This document shows, one piece after another, positions 7,700 through 16,042 of a DNA stretch of 34,835 nt. The position numbers and the translations under genes were made by a program. The notes below the pieces were generated by a model. The model ran no database searches. It saw nothing but the letters and a program-made list of their open reading frames with translations, and was not told the origin of the DNA. The stretch spans positions 1-34,835 of the forward strand of contig JAFZBE010000020.1 in the NCBI GenBank assembly GCA_017561935.1, read 5' to 3'. The stretch is from Bacteroidales bacterium. Its GTDB lineage: Bacteria > Bacteroidota > Bacteroidia > Bacteroidales > UBA3663. The number at the start of each line of letters is the position of its first letter. Position 1 is the first letter of the stretch.

Positions 7700-7736
7700 T
7701 TTCGAACTCCTCAAACCCTTCAACCCCCTTCCCTCC
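7700..7736. repeat. Short 9-bp-type repeat tract before the response regulator gene
   Basis: TTCGAACTCCTCAAACCC and following C-rich 9-mers resemble the CTCGAACCC family seen at 18712, 20088 and 31318. The tract ends two bases before the ATG at 7739. Confidence 0.6.
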
Positions 7737-7738
7737 TC

Positions 7739-8470
7739 ATGCTCCGCTGCATAGCTATTGACGACGAGCCTTTGGCGCTCGCACAAATCGCATCTTACAT
7801 TAACAAAGTGCCTTACCTTGAGCTCGTGGGACGCTGCCGCGGCGCTCAAGAAGCACATGAAATTCTGCAACAGACCCAGGTCGATCTGATGTTTGTCGAT
7901 ATCAACATGCCCGACCTCAACGGCCTTGACTTCGTGCGTTCGCTCGAATTCCCGCCCAAAGTCATCTTTACCACCGCTTATAGCGACTATGCCATCGATG
8001 GTTACAAGGTACAAGCCGTCGATTACCTCCTCAAGCCCTTCGGTTTGAAGGATCTTGAGGCCGCAGCCGAACGTGCTCGCCAGCGCATCGAAAGCGAGAC
8101 CGCCGCTTACGGCTTCGTGCCTCAGCCCACTAGCGCCATCGAGCAGGATGGTTTCTTTTATGTAAAGTGTGACTATCGCATCACCCGTATCAATATCGAC
8201 GACATCCACTATGTCGAAAGCATGGGTGAATACATACGTATTTTCGTCGAGGGTCAGCCCCGCCCCTTCATGCCTCTCCTTTCTTTGAAGCGTATCGAGG
8301 AGATACTCCCTGCCGATCACTTCATGCGCGTCCATCGTTCCTATATCGTCAACCTCCGACGTGTCACCGAAATCAGCCGCCAGCGAATCATTTTTGGCGA
8401 TGTCCAAATCCCCATAGGCGACAGTTATAAACAGACTTTACTCGACCACGTCAACGCACGATTACTATAA
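7739..8470 (+). CDS. LytTR-family response regulator
   Basis: A 243-residue transcription regulator. The receiver domain (residues 1 to about 120) has acidic pocket DDE near residues 9-11, phospho-acceptor Asp54 in FVDINMPDLNG, a threonine in IFTTAYSDYAIDGY and lysine in YLLKPFG. The C-terminal LytTR DNA-binding domain (about 145-243) shows FFYVKCDYRITRI, the YVESMGEYI segment, FMRVHRSYIVN and IPIGDSYK. It is the expected partner of the kinase just upstream. The gene converges with hutI with only six bases between the two stop codons. Targets are unknown. Confidence 0.93.
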   Translation: MLRCIAIDDEPLALAQIASYINKVPYLELVGRCRGAQEAHEILQQTQVDLMFVDINMPDLNGLDFVRSLEFPPKVIFTTAYSDYAIDGYKVQAVDYLLKPFGLKDLEAAAERARQRIESETAAYGFVPQPTSAIEQDGFFYVKCDYRITRINIDDIHYVESMGEYIRIFVEGQPRPFMPLLSLKRIEEILPADHFMRVHRSYIVNLRRVTEISRQRIIFGDVQIPIGDSYKQTLLDHVNARLL

Positions 8471-8476
8471 AACATC

Positions 8477-9700
8477 TTACAGTATCACTTGTCGGATGAT
8501 GGGTGAGGTATAGGCATACGGGATGAATGCGAGTGATGGTATTGGATAGGTGATAATAAGGTGGGCCGCCTTGCCGTGAGTGATGCTGCCATAATCTTGG
8601 CTCAGTCCCATGGCATAGGCTGCATTGATGGTGACGGCATTGAAGGCTTCTTCGGGCAGCAAGCGCAGTTTGATGCAGCCTAGCGAGAAGACGAATTTCA
8701 TGTCACCCGATGGAGTAGATCCCGGATTATAGTCGGAGGCGAGGGCGATACCGAGGCCTCGGTCTATCATGCGGCGTGCGGGTGCATAGGGCATATTGAG
8801 GAAGAACGATGTACCGGGGAGACAGGTGGGCATGGTCGTTGTGCCGAGCAGAAGATCGATCTCGTCATCAGGCATGCTTTCGAGATGATCAACCGAAAGA
8901 GCATTGTGCTCCACCGCAACACGCACGCCCCCCGAAGGAGCCAGCTCGTCGGCATGTATCTTGGGACGCATACCATAGCGTGCACCAGCTTCGAGGATGC
9001 GGGCTGTCTCGTCGGGAGTGAAGAAACCTTGGTCACAAAAGACGTCGATGTAGTCGGCCAGTTGCTCACGACCTACAGCAGGTATCATCTCATCGATGAC
9101 AAGACGGACATAATCTCCTTGTCGTCCACGATAGGCGCGGCTCACTGCATGGGCACCCAGGAAGGTGGAGATGACCTTGACACGCGACGACTGACCGATG
9201 CGACGGATGACGCGCAAGATCTTCAGTTCGTCCTCGGTGGAGAGTCCGTAGCCGCTCTTGATTTCGATACAGCCTGTCCCCTTGGCCTCAATCTCTGCCA
9301 TTCGTCGCATGGTTTGCTCAAAGAGCTCCTCCTCGGAGAGACGATGCAGCAGATCGACGGAATTGAGGATGCCTCCACCACGTTGCGCTATCTCGGCGTA
9401 GCTTAACCCCTGTATTTTATCGACAAATTCCTGTTCGCGACTGCCTGCATAGACCAGATGGGTGTGCGGATCGCAGAAGCAGGGCATTATGGCACCACCT
9501 TTGGCATCGATCACCTCGTCGAACATGGTATCTGGCAGCGATGACATGGGTCCGAAGTCGATGATGTGGCCTCCTTCGATGGAGAGCCATGCATCATCGA
9601 TTTTTTCGACGTGTGCCATCTCCTTGCCTTGGAGACGTTCGACACCAGCGGGGAGTATGCCGTAGAGGTGGGCGATGTTTCGGATGAGTATTCTCTTCAT
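8477..9700 (-). CDS. hutI: Imidazolonepropionase (histidine degradation, step 3)
   Basis: Hydrolyses 4-imidazolone-5-propionate to N-formimino-L-glutamate in the cytoplasm. The 407 residues match the family length. It is an amidohydrolase with metal ligands in CDPHTHLVYAG (His79, His81), a GAHAV segment, the IHADE motif and the ASDYNPGS loop near the C-terminus. It is the last gene of the minus-strand hut operon and starts 9 bp after the hutH stop codon. No dedicated terminator fits between it and the convergent regulator gene. Confidence 0.95.
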   Translation of the reverse strand: MKRILIRNIAHLYGILPAGVERLQGKEMAHVEKIDDAWLSIEGGHIIDFGPMSSLPDTMFDEVIDAKGGAIMPCFCDPHTHLVYAGSREQEFVDKIQGLSYAEIAQRGGGILNSVDLLHRLSEEELFEQTMRRMAEIEAKGTGCIEIKSGYGLSTEDELKILRVIRRIGQSSRVKVISTFLGAHAVSRAYRGRQGDYVRLVIDEMIPAVGREQLADYIDVFCDQGFFTPDETARILEAGARYGMRPKIHADELAPSGGVRVAVEHNALSVDHLESMPDDEIDLLLGTTTMPTCLPGTSFFLNMPYAPARRMIDRGLGIALASDYNPGSTPSGDMKFVFSLGCIKLRLLPEEAFNAVTINAAYAMGLSQDYGSITHGKAAHLIITYPIPSLAFIPYAYTSPIIRQVIL

Positions 9701-9709
9701 GATAAAGAA

Positions 9710-11224
9710 CTATAGTGCCTTGTAGAGGTTCTCGATTTTCGAGTTGCGGAGGAACTCAACCGATTTGGCGATATAGGGATACATCACAGTATCGGTGTCG
9801 ATGAACGGGACAACTTGCCGGTACTCATTATAAAGGTTCTCGAGGATGGGCGATGTCTTGAGGGGACGACGGAAATCGAGTGCCTGACATGCATTGAATA
9901 GTTCGATGGCGAGGACACGTTCGGTGTTGAGCACCACCTGATAGAGCTTCGTGCCGGCGTTGGCGCCCATGCTGACGTGGTCTTCCTGTCCTTGACAGGT
10001 GGGGATACTATCGACTGAGCAGGGCATGCAAAGGCTCTTGCTCTGGCTGACGATGGAGGCAGCAGCGTATTGCGTGATCATGAAGCCACTGTTGACGCCC
10101 GGATAGGCGACGAGGAAGCTGGGAAGGCCGCGTGTGCCCGAGACGAGCTTGTCGATGCGGCGTTCGGAGATGTTTGACAATTCCGACATGGCGATGGCAA
10201 GGAAGTCCATGGGCAGGGCGATGGGTTCGCCGTGGAAGTTGCCTGCCGAGATGATGAGGTCGTCGTCAGGGCAGACGGTGGGATTGTCGGTGGTGGCGTT
10301 GATTTCGATATCGGTGACCGTCTGAACATAGCGAACAGTGTCCTTCACAGCGCCGTGCACCTGTGGAATGCAGCGGAAGGAATAGGGGTCCTGCACGTGT
10401 TTCTTGGGCTGCTTGATGAGTTCGCTGCCTTCGAGGATGTGATTAATGTTTTCGGCGGTATCCATCTGCCCTTTGTGCGGACGCACCACGTGGACGGCAC
10501 GATGGAAGGGCTCGATTCGTCCGTCGTAGGCATCGAGCGAGAGGGCACCGATGTAGTCGGCCCAGTTGCTGAGCTGTGTGGCATGGATGATCGACCAGCA
10601 GCAGAACGCTGCCATGTTCTGTGTGCCGTTGAGCAGGGCGAGGCCTTCCTTCGAGTCGAGTTTGATGGGTTCCCACTCCTTGAGTTTGAGCAGTTCACGA
10701 CCACTCATTCGACGACCCTGGTATTCCACTTCGCCAAGTCCGACAAGGGGGAGACAAAGGTGGGCGAGGGGCACAAGGTCGCCCGACGAGCCCACGGAAC
10801 CTTGCATATAGACGATGGGGAAGATGTCATCGTTGAAGAAGTCGATGAGGCGTTCGACGGTGTGGAGCTGTACGCCCGAGTAACCGTAGCTGAGCGACTG
10901 TACCTTGAGCAGGATCATGAGCTTCACGATGTCGTTGGGCACTCGTTCGCCGCAGCCGCAGGCATGGCTCATCATGAGGTTGATCTGCAGTTGCGAGAGT
11001 TGGTCCTTGTCGATATTGATGTTGCAGAGTGAACCAAAACCTGTAGTGACACCGTAGATGGGGTCTTTCGTGTCGGCAATCTTCTGGTCGAGGTACTCGC
11101 GGCAGCGCACAATTTTCTGTCGCGAGTCTTCGCCAAGCTGGAGTTTGTAACCTAAGCGAATGATTTCGGAAACTTTGTTCAGCGTAAGGTGGCCGGCGCT
11201 GATTTCGTGTATTTTTAAGGCCAT
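9710..11224 (-). CDS. hutH: Histidine ammonia-lyase (histidine degradation, step 1)
   Basis: Deaminates L-histidine to urocanate. The 504-residue protein has YGVTTGFG with the catalytic tyrosine (about Tyr57), the cofactor loop GSVGSSGDLVPLAH (residues 142-155) and QEDHVSMG further on. Most family members form the MIO electrophile from Ala-Ser-Gly. Here the tripeptide at 146-148 reads Ser-Ser-Gly, with the essential serine and glycine kept. The 63-bp gap to hutU upstream contains a TTCTAGATA 9-bp repeat. Confidence 0.95.
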   Translation of the reverse strand: MALKIHEISAGHLTLNKVSEIIRLGYKLQLGEDSRQKIVRCREYLDQKIADTKDPIYGVTTGFGSLCNINIDKDQLSQLQINLMMSHACGCGERVPNDIVKLMILLKVQSLSYGYSGVQLHTVERLIDFFNDDIFPIVYMQGSVGSSGDLVPLAHLCLPLVGLGEVEYQGRRMSGRELLKLKEWEPIKLDSKEGLALLNGTQNMAAFCCWSIIHATQLSNWADYIGALSLDAYDGRIEPFHRAVHVVRPHKGQMDTAENINHILEGSELIKQPKKHVQDPYSFRCIPQVHGAVKDTVRYVQTVTDIEINATTDNPTVCPDDDLIISAGNFHGEPIALPMDFLAIAMSELSNISERRIDKLVSGTRGLPSFLVAYPGVNSGFMITQYAAASIVSQSKSLCMPCSVDSIPTCQGQEDHVSMGANAGTKLYQVVLNTERVLAIELFNACQALDFRRPLKTSPILENLYNEYRQVVPFIDTDTVMYPYIAKSVEFLRNSKIENLYKAL

Positions 11225-11240
11225 AGATTATTTTGTTTTT

Positions 11241-11294
11241 TTCTAGATATTCTAGATATTCTAGGTATTCTAGATATTCTAGAGGCTCTAGAGG
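11241..11294. repeat. 9-bp tandem repeat (TTCTAGATA type) between hutU and hutH
   Basis: Six 9-mers run here: TTCTAGATA twice, then TTCTAGGTA, TTCTAGATA, TTCTAGAGG and CTCTAGAGG. The tract supplies the hutU stop codon (TAG, complement of 11288-11290), so it has spread into or defines the end of that gene. Confidence 0.9.
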
Positions 11295-13291
11295 ATAGCT
11301 GTATCGATTATCTCGTCATCGACGAGGTTGGGGAGGGTAACCTGGAGGTCGGGGGTGCGTTGCATTTCGCGTCGAATGGCATCGATCGAGCCCTGATTTC
11401 GGGCCCAGGCGCGTCGTGTGATGCCGTTGTTGACGTCCCAGAAAAGCATTTGGCGGATATTGCGTTCAGCTTGTTCTGAGCCATCGACGACCATGCCGAA
11501 GCCGCCATTGATGACTTCTCCCCAACCTACGCCGCCGCCATTGTGTATGCTGACCCAGGTGGCACCACGGAAGCTGTCGCCGATGACATTCTGGATAGCC
11601 ATGTCGGCGCAGAACTGCGAGCCGTCGTAGATGTTCGATGTCTCACGGAAGGGCGAGTCGGTGCCCGAAACGTCGTGATGGTCACGACCCAGCACAACTG
11701 GGGCATTGAGTTCTCCGCGACGTACGGCATCGTTGAAGGCAAGGGCGATGCGGGTGCGGCCTTCGCAGTCGGCGTAGAGGATACGGGCTTCTGAGCCCAC
11801 GACGAGGTGGTTGCGTCCGGCTTCGCGTATCCAGTGGATGTTGTCGTCGAGCTGTCCTGCGATGTCGGCGCTGGCATGACGGCGCTCGTCCATGAGCACT
11901 TCGGCAGCGAGTCGGTCGGTGACTTCCAGATCATGCGGATCGCAGGAGGTGCAGACCCAGCGGAACGGTCCGAAACCATAGTCGAAGAACATGGGTCCCA
12001 TGATGTCCTGCACGTAGGAGGGATAGCGGAAACGTCCGTCGGGCAGCGTGATATCTGCACCTGCGCGACTTGACTGCAGGAGAAAGGCGTTGCCGTAGTC
12101 GAAGAAGTACATGCCGCGAGCGGTGAGACGATTGATGGCAGCCACTTGTCGGCGCAACGACTCCTGTACGTGCTCTTTGAACGCGGCAGGGTCTTCGGCC
12201 ATCATACGTTTGCTTTCTTCGAAGGTGAGGCCCACAGGATAATATCCTCCAGCCCACGGATTGTGGAGCGAAGTCTGGTCGGAGCCGAGGTTCACTTCGA
12301 TGTCTTCTTCGGCCAGGCGTTCCCATAGATCGACGACATTGCCGACGTATGCCATCGAGACTGTATGCCGTTCGGCAACGGCCTTGCGCACAGCGGGGAT
12401 GAGTTCATCGAGGTTGGTGTGCAGTTCATCGACCCAGCCTTGTTCGTAACGTTTCTGCGCAGCTTTCGGATTGATTTCGGCCACGACGCTGACCACGCCC
12501 GCTATGTTGCCGGCCTTGGGTTGGGCACCACTCATGCCACCGAGACCGGAGCTGACGAAGAGAGGTTTCTGGTCACGTCCCTGCATGACACGCCGTGCCG
12601 CGTTGAGCACGGTGATGGTGGTGCCATGCACGATGCCTTGTGGACCGATATACATATAGGAACCCGCCGTCATCTGTCCATATTGGCTTACACCGAGGGC
12701 ATTGTCGCGTTCCCAGTCGTCGGGCTTCGAATAGTTGGGGATGACCATGCCGTTGGTCACCACGACGCGCGGCGCACCAGGATGCGAGGGGAACAGACCG
12801 AGGGGATGACCGGAATACATGACGAGAGTCTGCTGGTCGGTCATCTCGCTGAGGTACTTCATCACGAGGCGATACTGTGCCCAGTTCATGAAGACCGAAC
12901 CGTTGCCGCCATAGGTGATGAGCTCGTGGGGGTGCTGAGCTACACGCGGGTCGAGGTTATTCTGGATCATCAGCATGATGGCAGCAGCCTGTTCGCTGCG
13001 ATGCGGATAGTCGCCGATGGGACGAGCCTTCATCTCGTAGCGTGGACGGTAGCGGTACATGTAGATGCGACCATAGGTGCGTAGTTCGTCGGCAAACTCG
13101 GGTGCGAGTACGGCATGGAACTTCTTGGGGAAGTAACGCAGAGCGTTGCGCAGGGCAAGGCGTTTCTGGTCGGGTGTCAGTATGTCCTTGCGTTTGGGCG
13201 CATGATTGATCTCGGGGTCGTAAGCCTGTGGTTCGGGCAAATAGTCGGGGATGCCGGCTCGAATGTCGGCTTGGAATTCTTGGAGGGTCAT
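11288..13291 (-). CDS. hutU: Urocanate hydratase (histidine degradation, step 2)
   Basis: Converts urocanate to imidazolonepropionate using tightly bound NAD. The protein is 667 residues, the long form (most proteobacterial HutU are about 550-560). Visible family segments are YGGNGSVFMNWAQYRL, YSGHPLGLFPSH, MTAGSYMYIGPQGIVHGTT, SSGLGGMSGAQPKAG, GSDQTSLHNPWAGGYYPVG, a cysteine-containing CTSCDPHD, and SIHNGGGVGWGEVINGGFG. It starts five bases after the ftcD stop codon, so the two are surely cotranscribed. Its stop codon lies inside a 9-bp repeat tract. Confidence 0.96.
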   Translation of the reverse strand: MTLQEFQADIRAGIPDYLPEPQAYDPEINHAPKRKDILTPDQKRLALRNALRYFPKKFHAVLAPEFADELRTYGRIYMYRYRPRYEMKARPIGDYPHRSEQAAAIMLMIQNNLDPRVAQHPHELITYGGNGSVFMNWAQYRLVMKYLSEMTDQQTLVMYSGHPLGLFPSHPGAPRVVVTNGMVIPNYSKPDDWERDNALGVSQYGQMTAGSYMYIGPQGIVHGTTITVLNAARRVMQGRDQKPLFVSSGLGGMSGAQPKAGNIAGVVSVVAEINPKAAQKRYEQGWVDELHTNLDELIPAVRKAVAERHTVSMAYVGNVVDLWERLAEEDIEVNLGSDQTSLHNPWAGGYYPVGLTFEESKRMMAEDPAAFKEHVQESLRRQVAAINRLTARGMYFFDYGNAFLLQSSRAGADITLPDGRFRYPSYVQDIMGPMFFDYGFGPFRWVCTSCDPHDLEVTDRLAAEVLMDERRHASADIAGQLDDNIHWIREAGRNHLVVGSEARILYADCEGRTRIALAFNDAVRRGELNAPVVLGRDHHDVSGTDSPFRETSNIYDGSQFCADMAIQNVIGDSFRGATWVSIHNGGGVGWGEVINGGFGMVVDGSEQAERNIRQMLFWDVNNGITRRAWARNQGSIDAIRREMQRTPDLQVTLPNLVDDEIIDTAIL

Positions 13292-13296
13292 AGGGG

Positions 13297-14994
13297 TTAC
13301 AGTTTTTCTTCGACAATACGGGTGATGGCGGTCTCTTCGAGGTCGGCACGGTGAGCGAGGTCATTGGCTTCGGCGACGAGACGTTCGGCAGTTTCTCGGT
13401 CCTTGAGCGAGGCGGCATTGATTTTGACGTTGAGGCAGGCACCACGCACAGCTGCTCGGATGGCGAGAGCCCCTACACCGGCATCGGAGGCACTGGCGGG
13501 ATTGCCGGTCAGAGCCATGGCTCGGCAGATGCTGAAGCCACGGAAAGCCGTCTGCATGGTTTCGAGGGGAACCTGTGTGGCATAGAGGGTGGCACGTTGT
13601 ATGGCTTCACTGCGCACACGTTTCTCTTCATCGTTTGTTTTGGGCAAACCAAAGGCGCTCATCAGGCCGTTGAAGGCATCGGTGTCGCGATCGACGAGGA
13701 CGAGCAGGTCGTTCATGACCTGTTGTCCCTGGTCGGCCCAGTCGCTGAACTCTCGCCAGTGTTCGTCCCAGCCGCGCTTGTGGCTCGAAAGGTTGGCGAC
13801 CATCGCGCCGAGGGCGGCACCGAGTGCTCCCATATAGGCGGAAATGGAGCCACCTCCTGGTGCAGGCGATTCGCGCGAAGTCTCTTCGGCAAAACCTTTG
13901 ACCGTGAGGTCAACGAGGCGACGCTGACGTTTCTCGTCTTCGAGCAGGAACTCGATGACCTTCTCACGCGGGTTGAAGGGCTTGAGGTCGTCGAGGCCCA
14001 TCGAACGGATGGCGATGCGGATGATATCGTCCTCGGGGATGCCTGTCGAGCGTTCCTGCTTGGCAAGGAAGTATCGGCCAGCTTCGATGAGGGTGCGCTT
14101 GGGGATGAGGCCTACAATCTCGGTCCCCGTGACGCGCAGACCTCGGAGGTTGGCACATCGGCACACCTCGTCGAAGGCTACGTGGAGTGGGGTGACGTTG
14201 ATGTCGGTGATATTCATCGACACCTGTGCAATGCCATATTCGTCGATATACCACCCGATGGCCTTCGTGCTTTTGAGCGTGCCTGGGATCATCAGAGGCT
14301 GTCCATTGGCATCCTTGAGCGGTTTGCCGGTGAGGGATCCGCCCTCGCGCTGCGGACGTCCCTTCTCGCGCACGTCGAAGGCAATGGCATTGGCGCGGCG
14401 TGTCGAAGTGGTGTTGAGGTTGAAGTTGACAGCAATGAGGAAGTCACGGGCACCAACCACAGTGCAGCCCGTGCGTGCAACGGCTTCGTCGAACGGACGT
14501 GCTCCGAAGTCAGGTGCGGTGTCTGGATTGGCGAGCTTGTCGGCCAAAGCCTCATACTCGCCCGCACGGCACACGGCGAGGTTCTTTCTTTCCGCACGCA
14601 ATGCAGCGGCCTCGTAGCAATAGGTGGGGATTCGCAGTTCGTCGGCGATGCGCTGAGCCAGTTTGCGTGCCAGATCGGCACACTCCTGAAGCGTGATGCC
14701 CGCTACGGGAATGAGGGGCAACACATCGGTGGCACCCATGCGCGGATGGGCCCCGTGATGATGACGCATGTCGATGAGGCGGCCAGCCAGAGCGACGGCA
14801 CGGAAAGCAGCTTCGCAGACGGCATCGGGATCTCCGACAAAGGTAACAACAGTGCGATTTGTGGCCTCTCCAGGATCTACATCGAGCAGTTTTACGCCCT
14901 TGCAGCCCTCGATTTCGGCTCGTATGGCACGGATAACATTCATGTCGCGTCCCTCGCTGAAGTTAGGGACACATTCGATGATGCGGTTTTCCAT
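13297..14994 (-). CDS. ftcD: Bifunctional glutamate formimidoyltransferase / formimidoyl-THF cyclodeaminase
   Basis: Transfers the formimino group of formiminoglutamate to tetrahydrofolate and then cyclises it to methenyl-THF, releasing ammonia. This makes the pathway end in glutamate plus a folate one-carbon unit. The 565 residues carry both domains. The N-terminal transferase (about 1-330) opens ENRIIECVPNFSEGRD and has MRHHHGAHPRMGATDVLPL. The C-terminal cyclodeaminase (about 350-565) has ESPAPGGGSISAYMGALGAAL and ends in a helical tail. The fused form resembles the animal enzyme, and some bacteria have the two activities separate. It is the first gene of the operon ftcD-hutU-hutH-hutI. 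Confidence 0.95.
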   Translation of the reverse strand: MENRIIECVPNFSEGRDMNVIRAIRAEIEGCKGVKLLDVDPGEATNRTVVTFVGDPDAVCEAAFRAVALAGRLIDMRHHHGAHPRMGATDVLPLIPVAGITLQECADLARKLAQRIADELRIPTYCYEAAALRAERKNLAVCRAGEYEALADKLANPDTAPDFGARPFDEAVARTGCTVVGARDFLIAVNFNLNTTSTRRANAIAFDVREKGRPQREGGSLTGKPLKDANGQPLMIPGTLKSTKAIGWYIDEYGIAQVSMNITDINVTPLHVAFDEVCRCANLRGLRVTGTEIVGLIPKRTLIEAGRYFLAKQERSTGIPEDDIIRIAIRSMGLDDLKPFNPREKVIEFLLEDEKRQRRLVDLTVKGFAEETSRESPAPGGGSISAYMGALGAALGAMVANLSSHKRGWDEHWREFSDWADQGQQVMNDLLVLVDRDTDAFNGLMSAFGLPKTNDEEKRVRSEAIQRATLYATQVPLETMQTAFRGFSICRAMALTGNPASASDAGVGALAIRAAVRGACLNVKINAASLKDRETAERLVAEANDLAHRADLEETAITRIVEEKL

Positions 14995-15051
14995 TTTGGT
15001 GTGTGGTCAAAAATATTGGTAGTATGACTTAAGTGTTTCGTGAAAGCATGG

Positions 15052-15082
15052 CAAATTTAGCTGATTCTGCAAGAATATACAA
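15052..15082 (-). promoter_or_regulatory. Probable promoter of the hut operon
   Basis: On the minus strand TAAATTTG (15059-15052) fits the TAnnTTTG -7 element. TTG at 15082-15080 lies 20 nt upstream as a partial -33 element. The leader to the ftcD start at 14994 would be about 50 nt. No regulator gene for hut is adjacent. Confidence 0.6.
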
Positions 15083-15234
15083 GTTTTTTACGCAGAATCT
15101 TTCAGCAACAGGCGAAAATATCAAGGATTTCTTATTTTTTGATATGCAAAGATGGGAAAATTGACATCTATAATTACTAAAATAAGTTCAAAACCGCTTT
15201 TTTCGTCATTTTTTTTGGATGAAGTGGATTGAAA

Positions 15235-15266
15235 TTTGGAAGGAAAGAAAAGTTGCCCTATCTTTG
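15235..15266 (+). promoter_or_regulatory. Orphan plus-strand promoter
   Basis: TTTG at 15235-15238 and TATCTTTG at 15259-15266 with 20 nt between them match the Bacteroidetes consensus well. No sizeable plus-strand gene follows; the genes on both sides are on the minus strand. It most likely drives the small transcript at about 15273-15395. Confidence 0.7.
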
Positions 15267-15272
15267 TGCCAG

Positions 15273-15395
15273 TTGTTAGGCTATAATGGCCACAGAATCT
15301 CATTTTTTACTACAAGGTATGGTTCCTAATAGATAAGCAAAATTAATGTTTACTACAAACGTGAAAACAGGTGTGACCGTGAGGCCGCACCTGTT
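15273..15395 (+). ncRNA. Candidate small RNA with a CC(GTGA)GG-capped 3' hairpin
   Basis: The transcript predicted from the promoter at 15235-15266 would be about 120 nt and end in a hairpin at 15364-15394. Its AAACAGGTG/CACCTGTTT stem is capped by CC-GTGA-GG, a GNRA-type tetraloop. Only very short reading frames occur (16 codons from 15286, 37 from 15347) and neither looks like a known protein. The hairpin may instead, or also, terminate the DUF4230 genes on the minus strand, where it is followed by TTTTCACGTTTG. The call rests on promoter plus hairpin only. Confidence 0.4.
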
Positions 15396-15421
15396 TGCCG
15401 TTATTACATATCCTGTTTCCT

Positions 15422-16039
15422 CTAATCCCGTATATGCACATGCACATTCTCTTGCTTGAAGCCGAAGGAGCAGAGCAGTCGCGACATGTATTGGCAGCCA
15501 TTCGTGATGGCATTGGTCATCAGCCCGTCGCGCTTCGCATTATGTTCCACCTTGTCGAGAGCTTCCTGATGCATCCTGTCGAGTTCGGCTTGACTCCACT
15601 TGTTGCTGTCGTGGAAGACAATCTTGTCGCTCGGATTGCAACGACGGGTGAGGATCCCAGGGGCGGGGAGAAAGACGGTGATGGCGCTGTCGCCTTCGAG
15701 CGTAATGTCGTTGTCGTCGAGCTTGCCGAGGTCGAAGCCCGCTTCGATGGTGACGTTATAGATGATCACGAGGTCATCGTCGGGGATGGGCCATTGGCGA
15801 TCCCTGGTGTTCACGATGGGCAGTTCCTCGTAGAACGAGGCTGTGACGAACTGCCGCATCCCTCGGATGCTCTCTACAATGGGAGTGTCGGTCCAGATGG
15901 TCTGCTGGGGGACGAAGGTGGAGGACATCTGACGTCCCAGTCGGCTGAAGGGGGAATCCACACCACGTAACATCAGAATGCCCCAGAAGATGAATATCGC
16001 GAGAATGATCCAGCCTATCGTTTTAAGTAATCGTTTCAT
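15422..16039 (-). CDS. DUF4230 family membrane-anchored protein
   Basis: A 205-residue protein with one N-terminal membrane segment (about residues 7-25, KTIGWIILAIFIFWGILML) and a periplasmic or extracytoplasmic remainder. The pattern of an N-terminal I-x-x-MRQFVTASFYEE segment, a central VIIYNVTIEAGFDLGKL strand pair and a C-terminal long helix with MSRLLCSFGF matches DUF4230 proteins of Bacteroidetes and Firmicutes. Their function is unknown. It lies three bases downstream of a second DUF4230 gene, so they form a two-gene operon and may act together. Confidence 0.8.
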   Translation of the reverse strand: MKRLLKTIGWIILAIFIFWGILMLRGVDSPFSRLGRQMSSTFVPQQTIWTDTPIVESIRGMRQFVTASFYEELPIVNTRDRQWPIPDDDLVIIYNVTIEAGFDLGKLDDNDITLEGDSAITVFLPAPGILTRRCNPSDKIVFHDSNKWSQAELDRMHQEALDKVEHNAKRDGLMTNAITNGCQYMSRLLCSFGFKQENVHVHIRD

Positions 16040-16042
16040 GGC

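Noticed and set aside
13351..15027. 558-codon open frame on the plus strand
   Set aside because: It lies opposite ftcD, whose protein has clear family motifs along its full length; the frame is a shadow of GC-rich codon use.
15121..15303. 60-codon minus-strand frame in the hut/DUF4230 gap
   Set aside because: AT-rich sequence with no family resemblance; it overlaps a strong plus-strand promoter.
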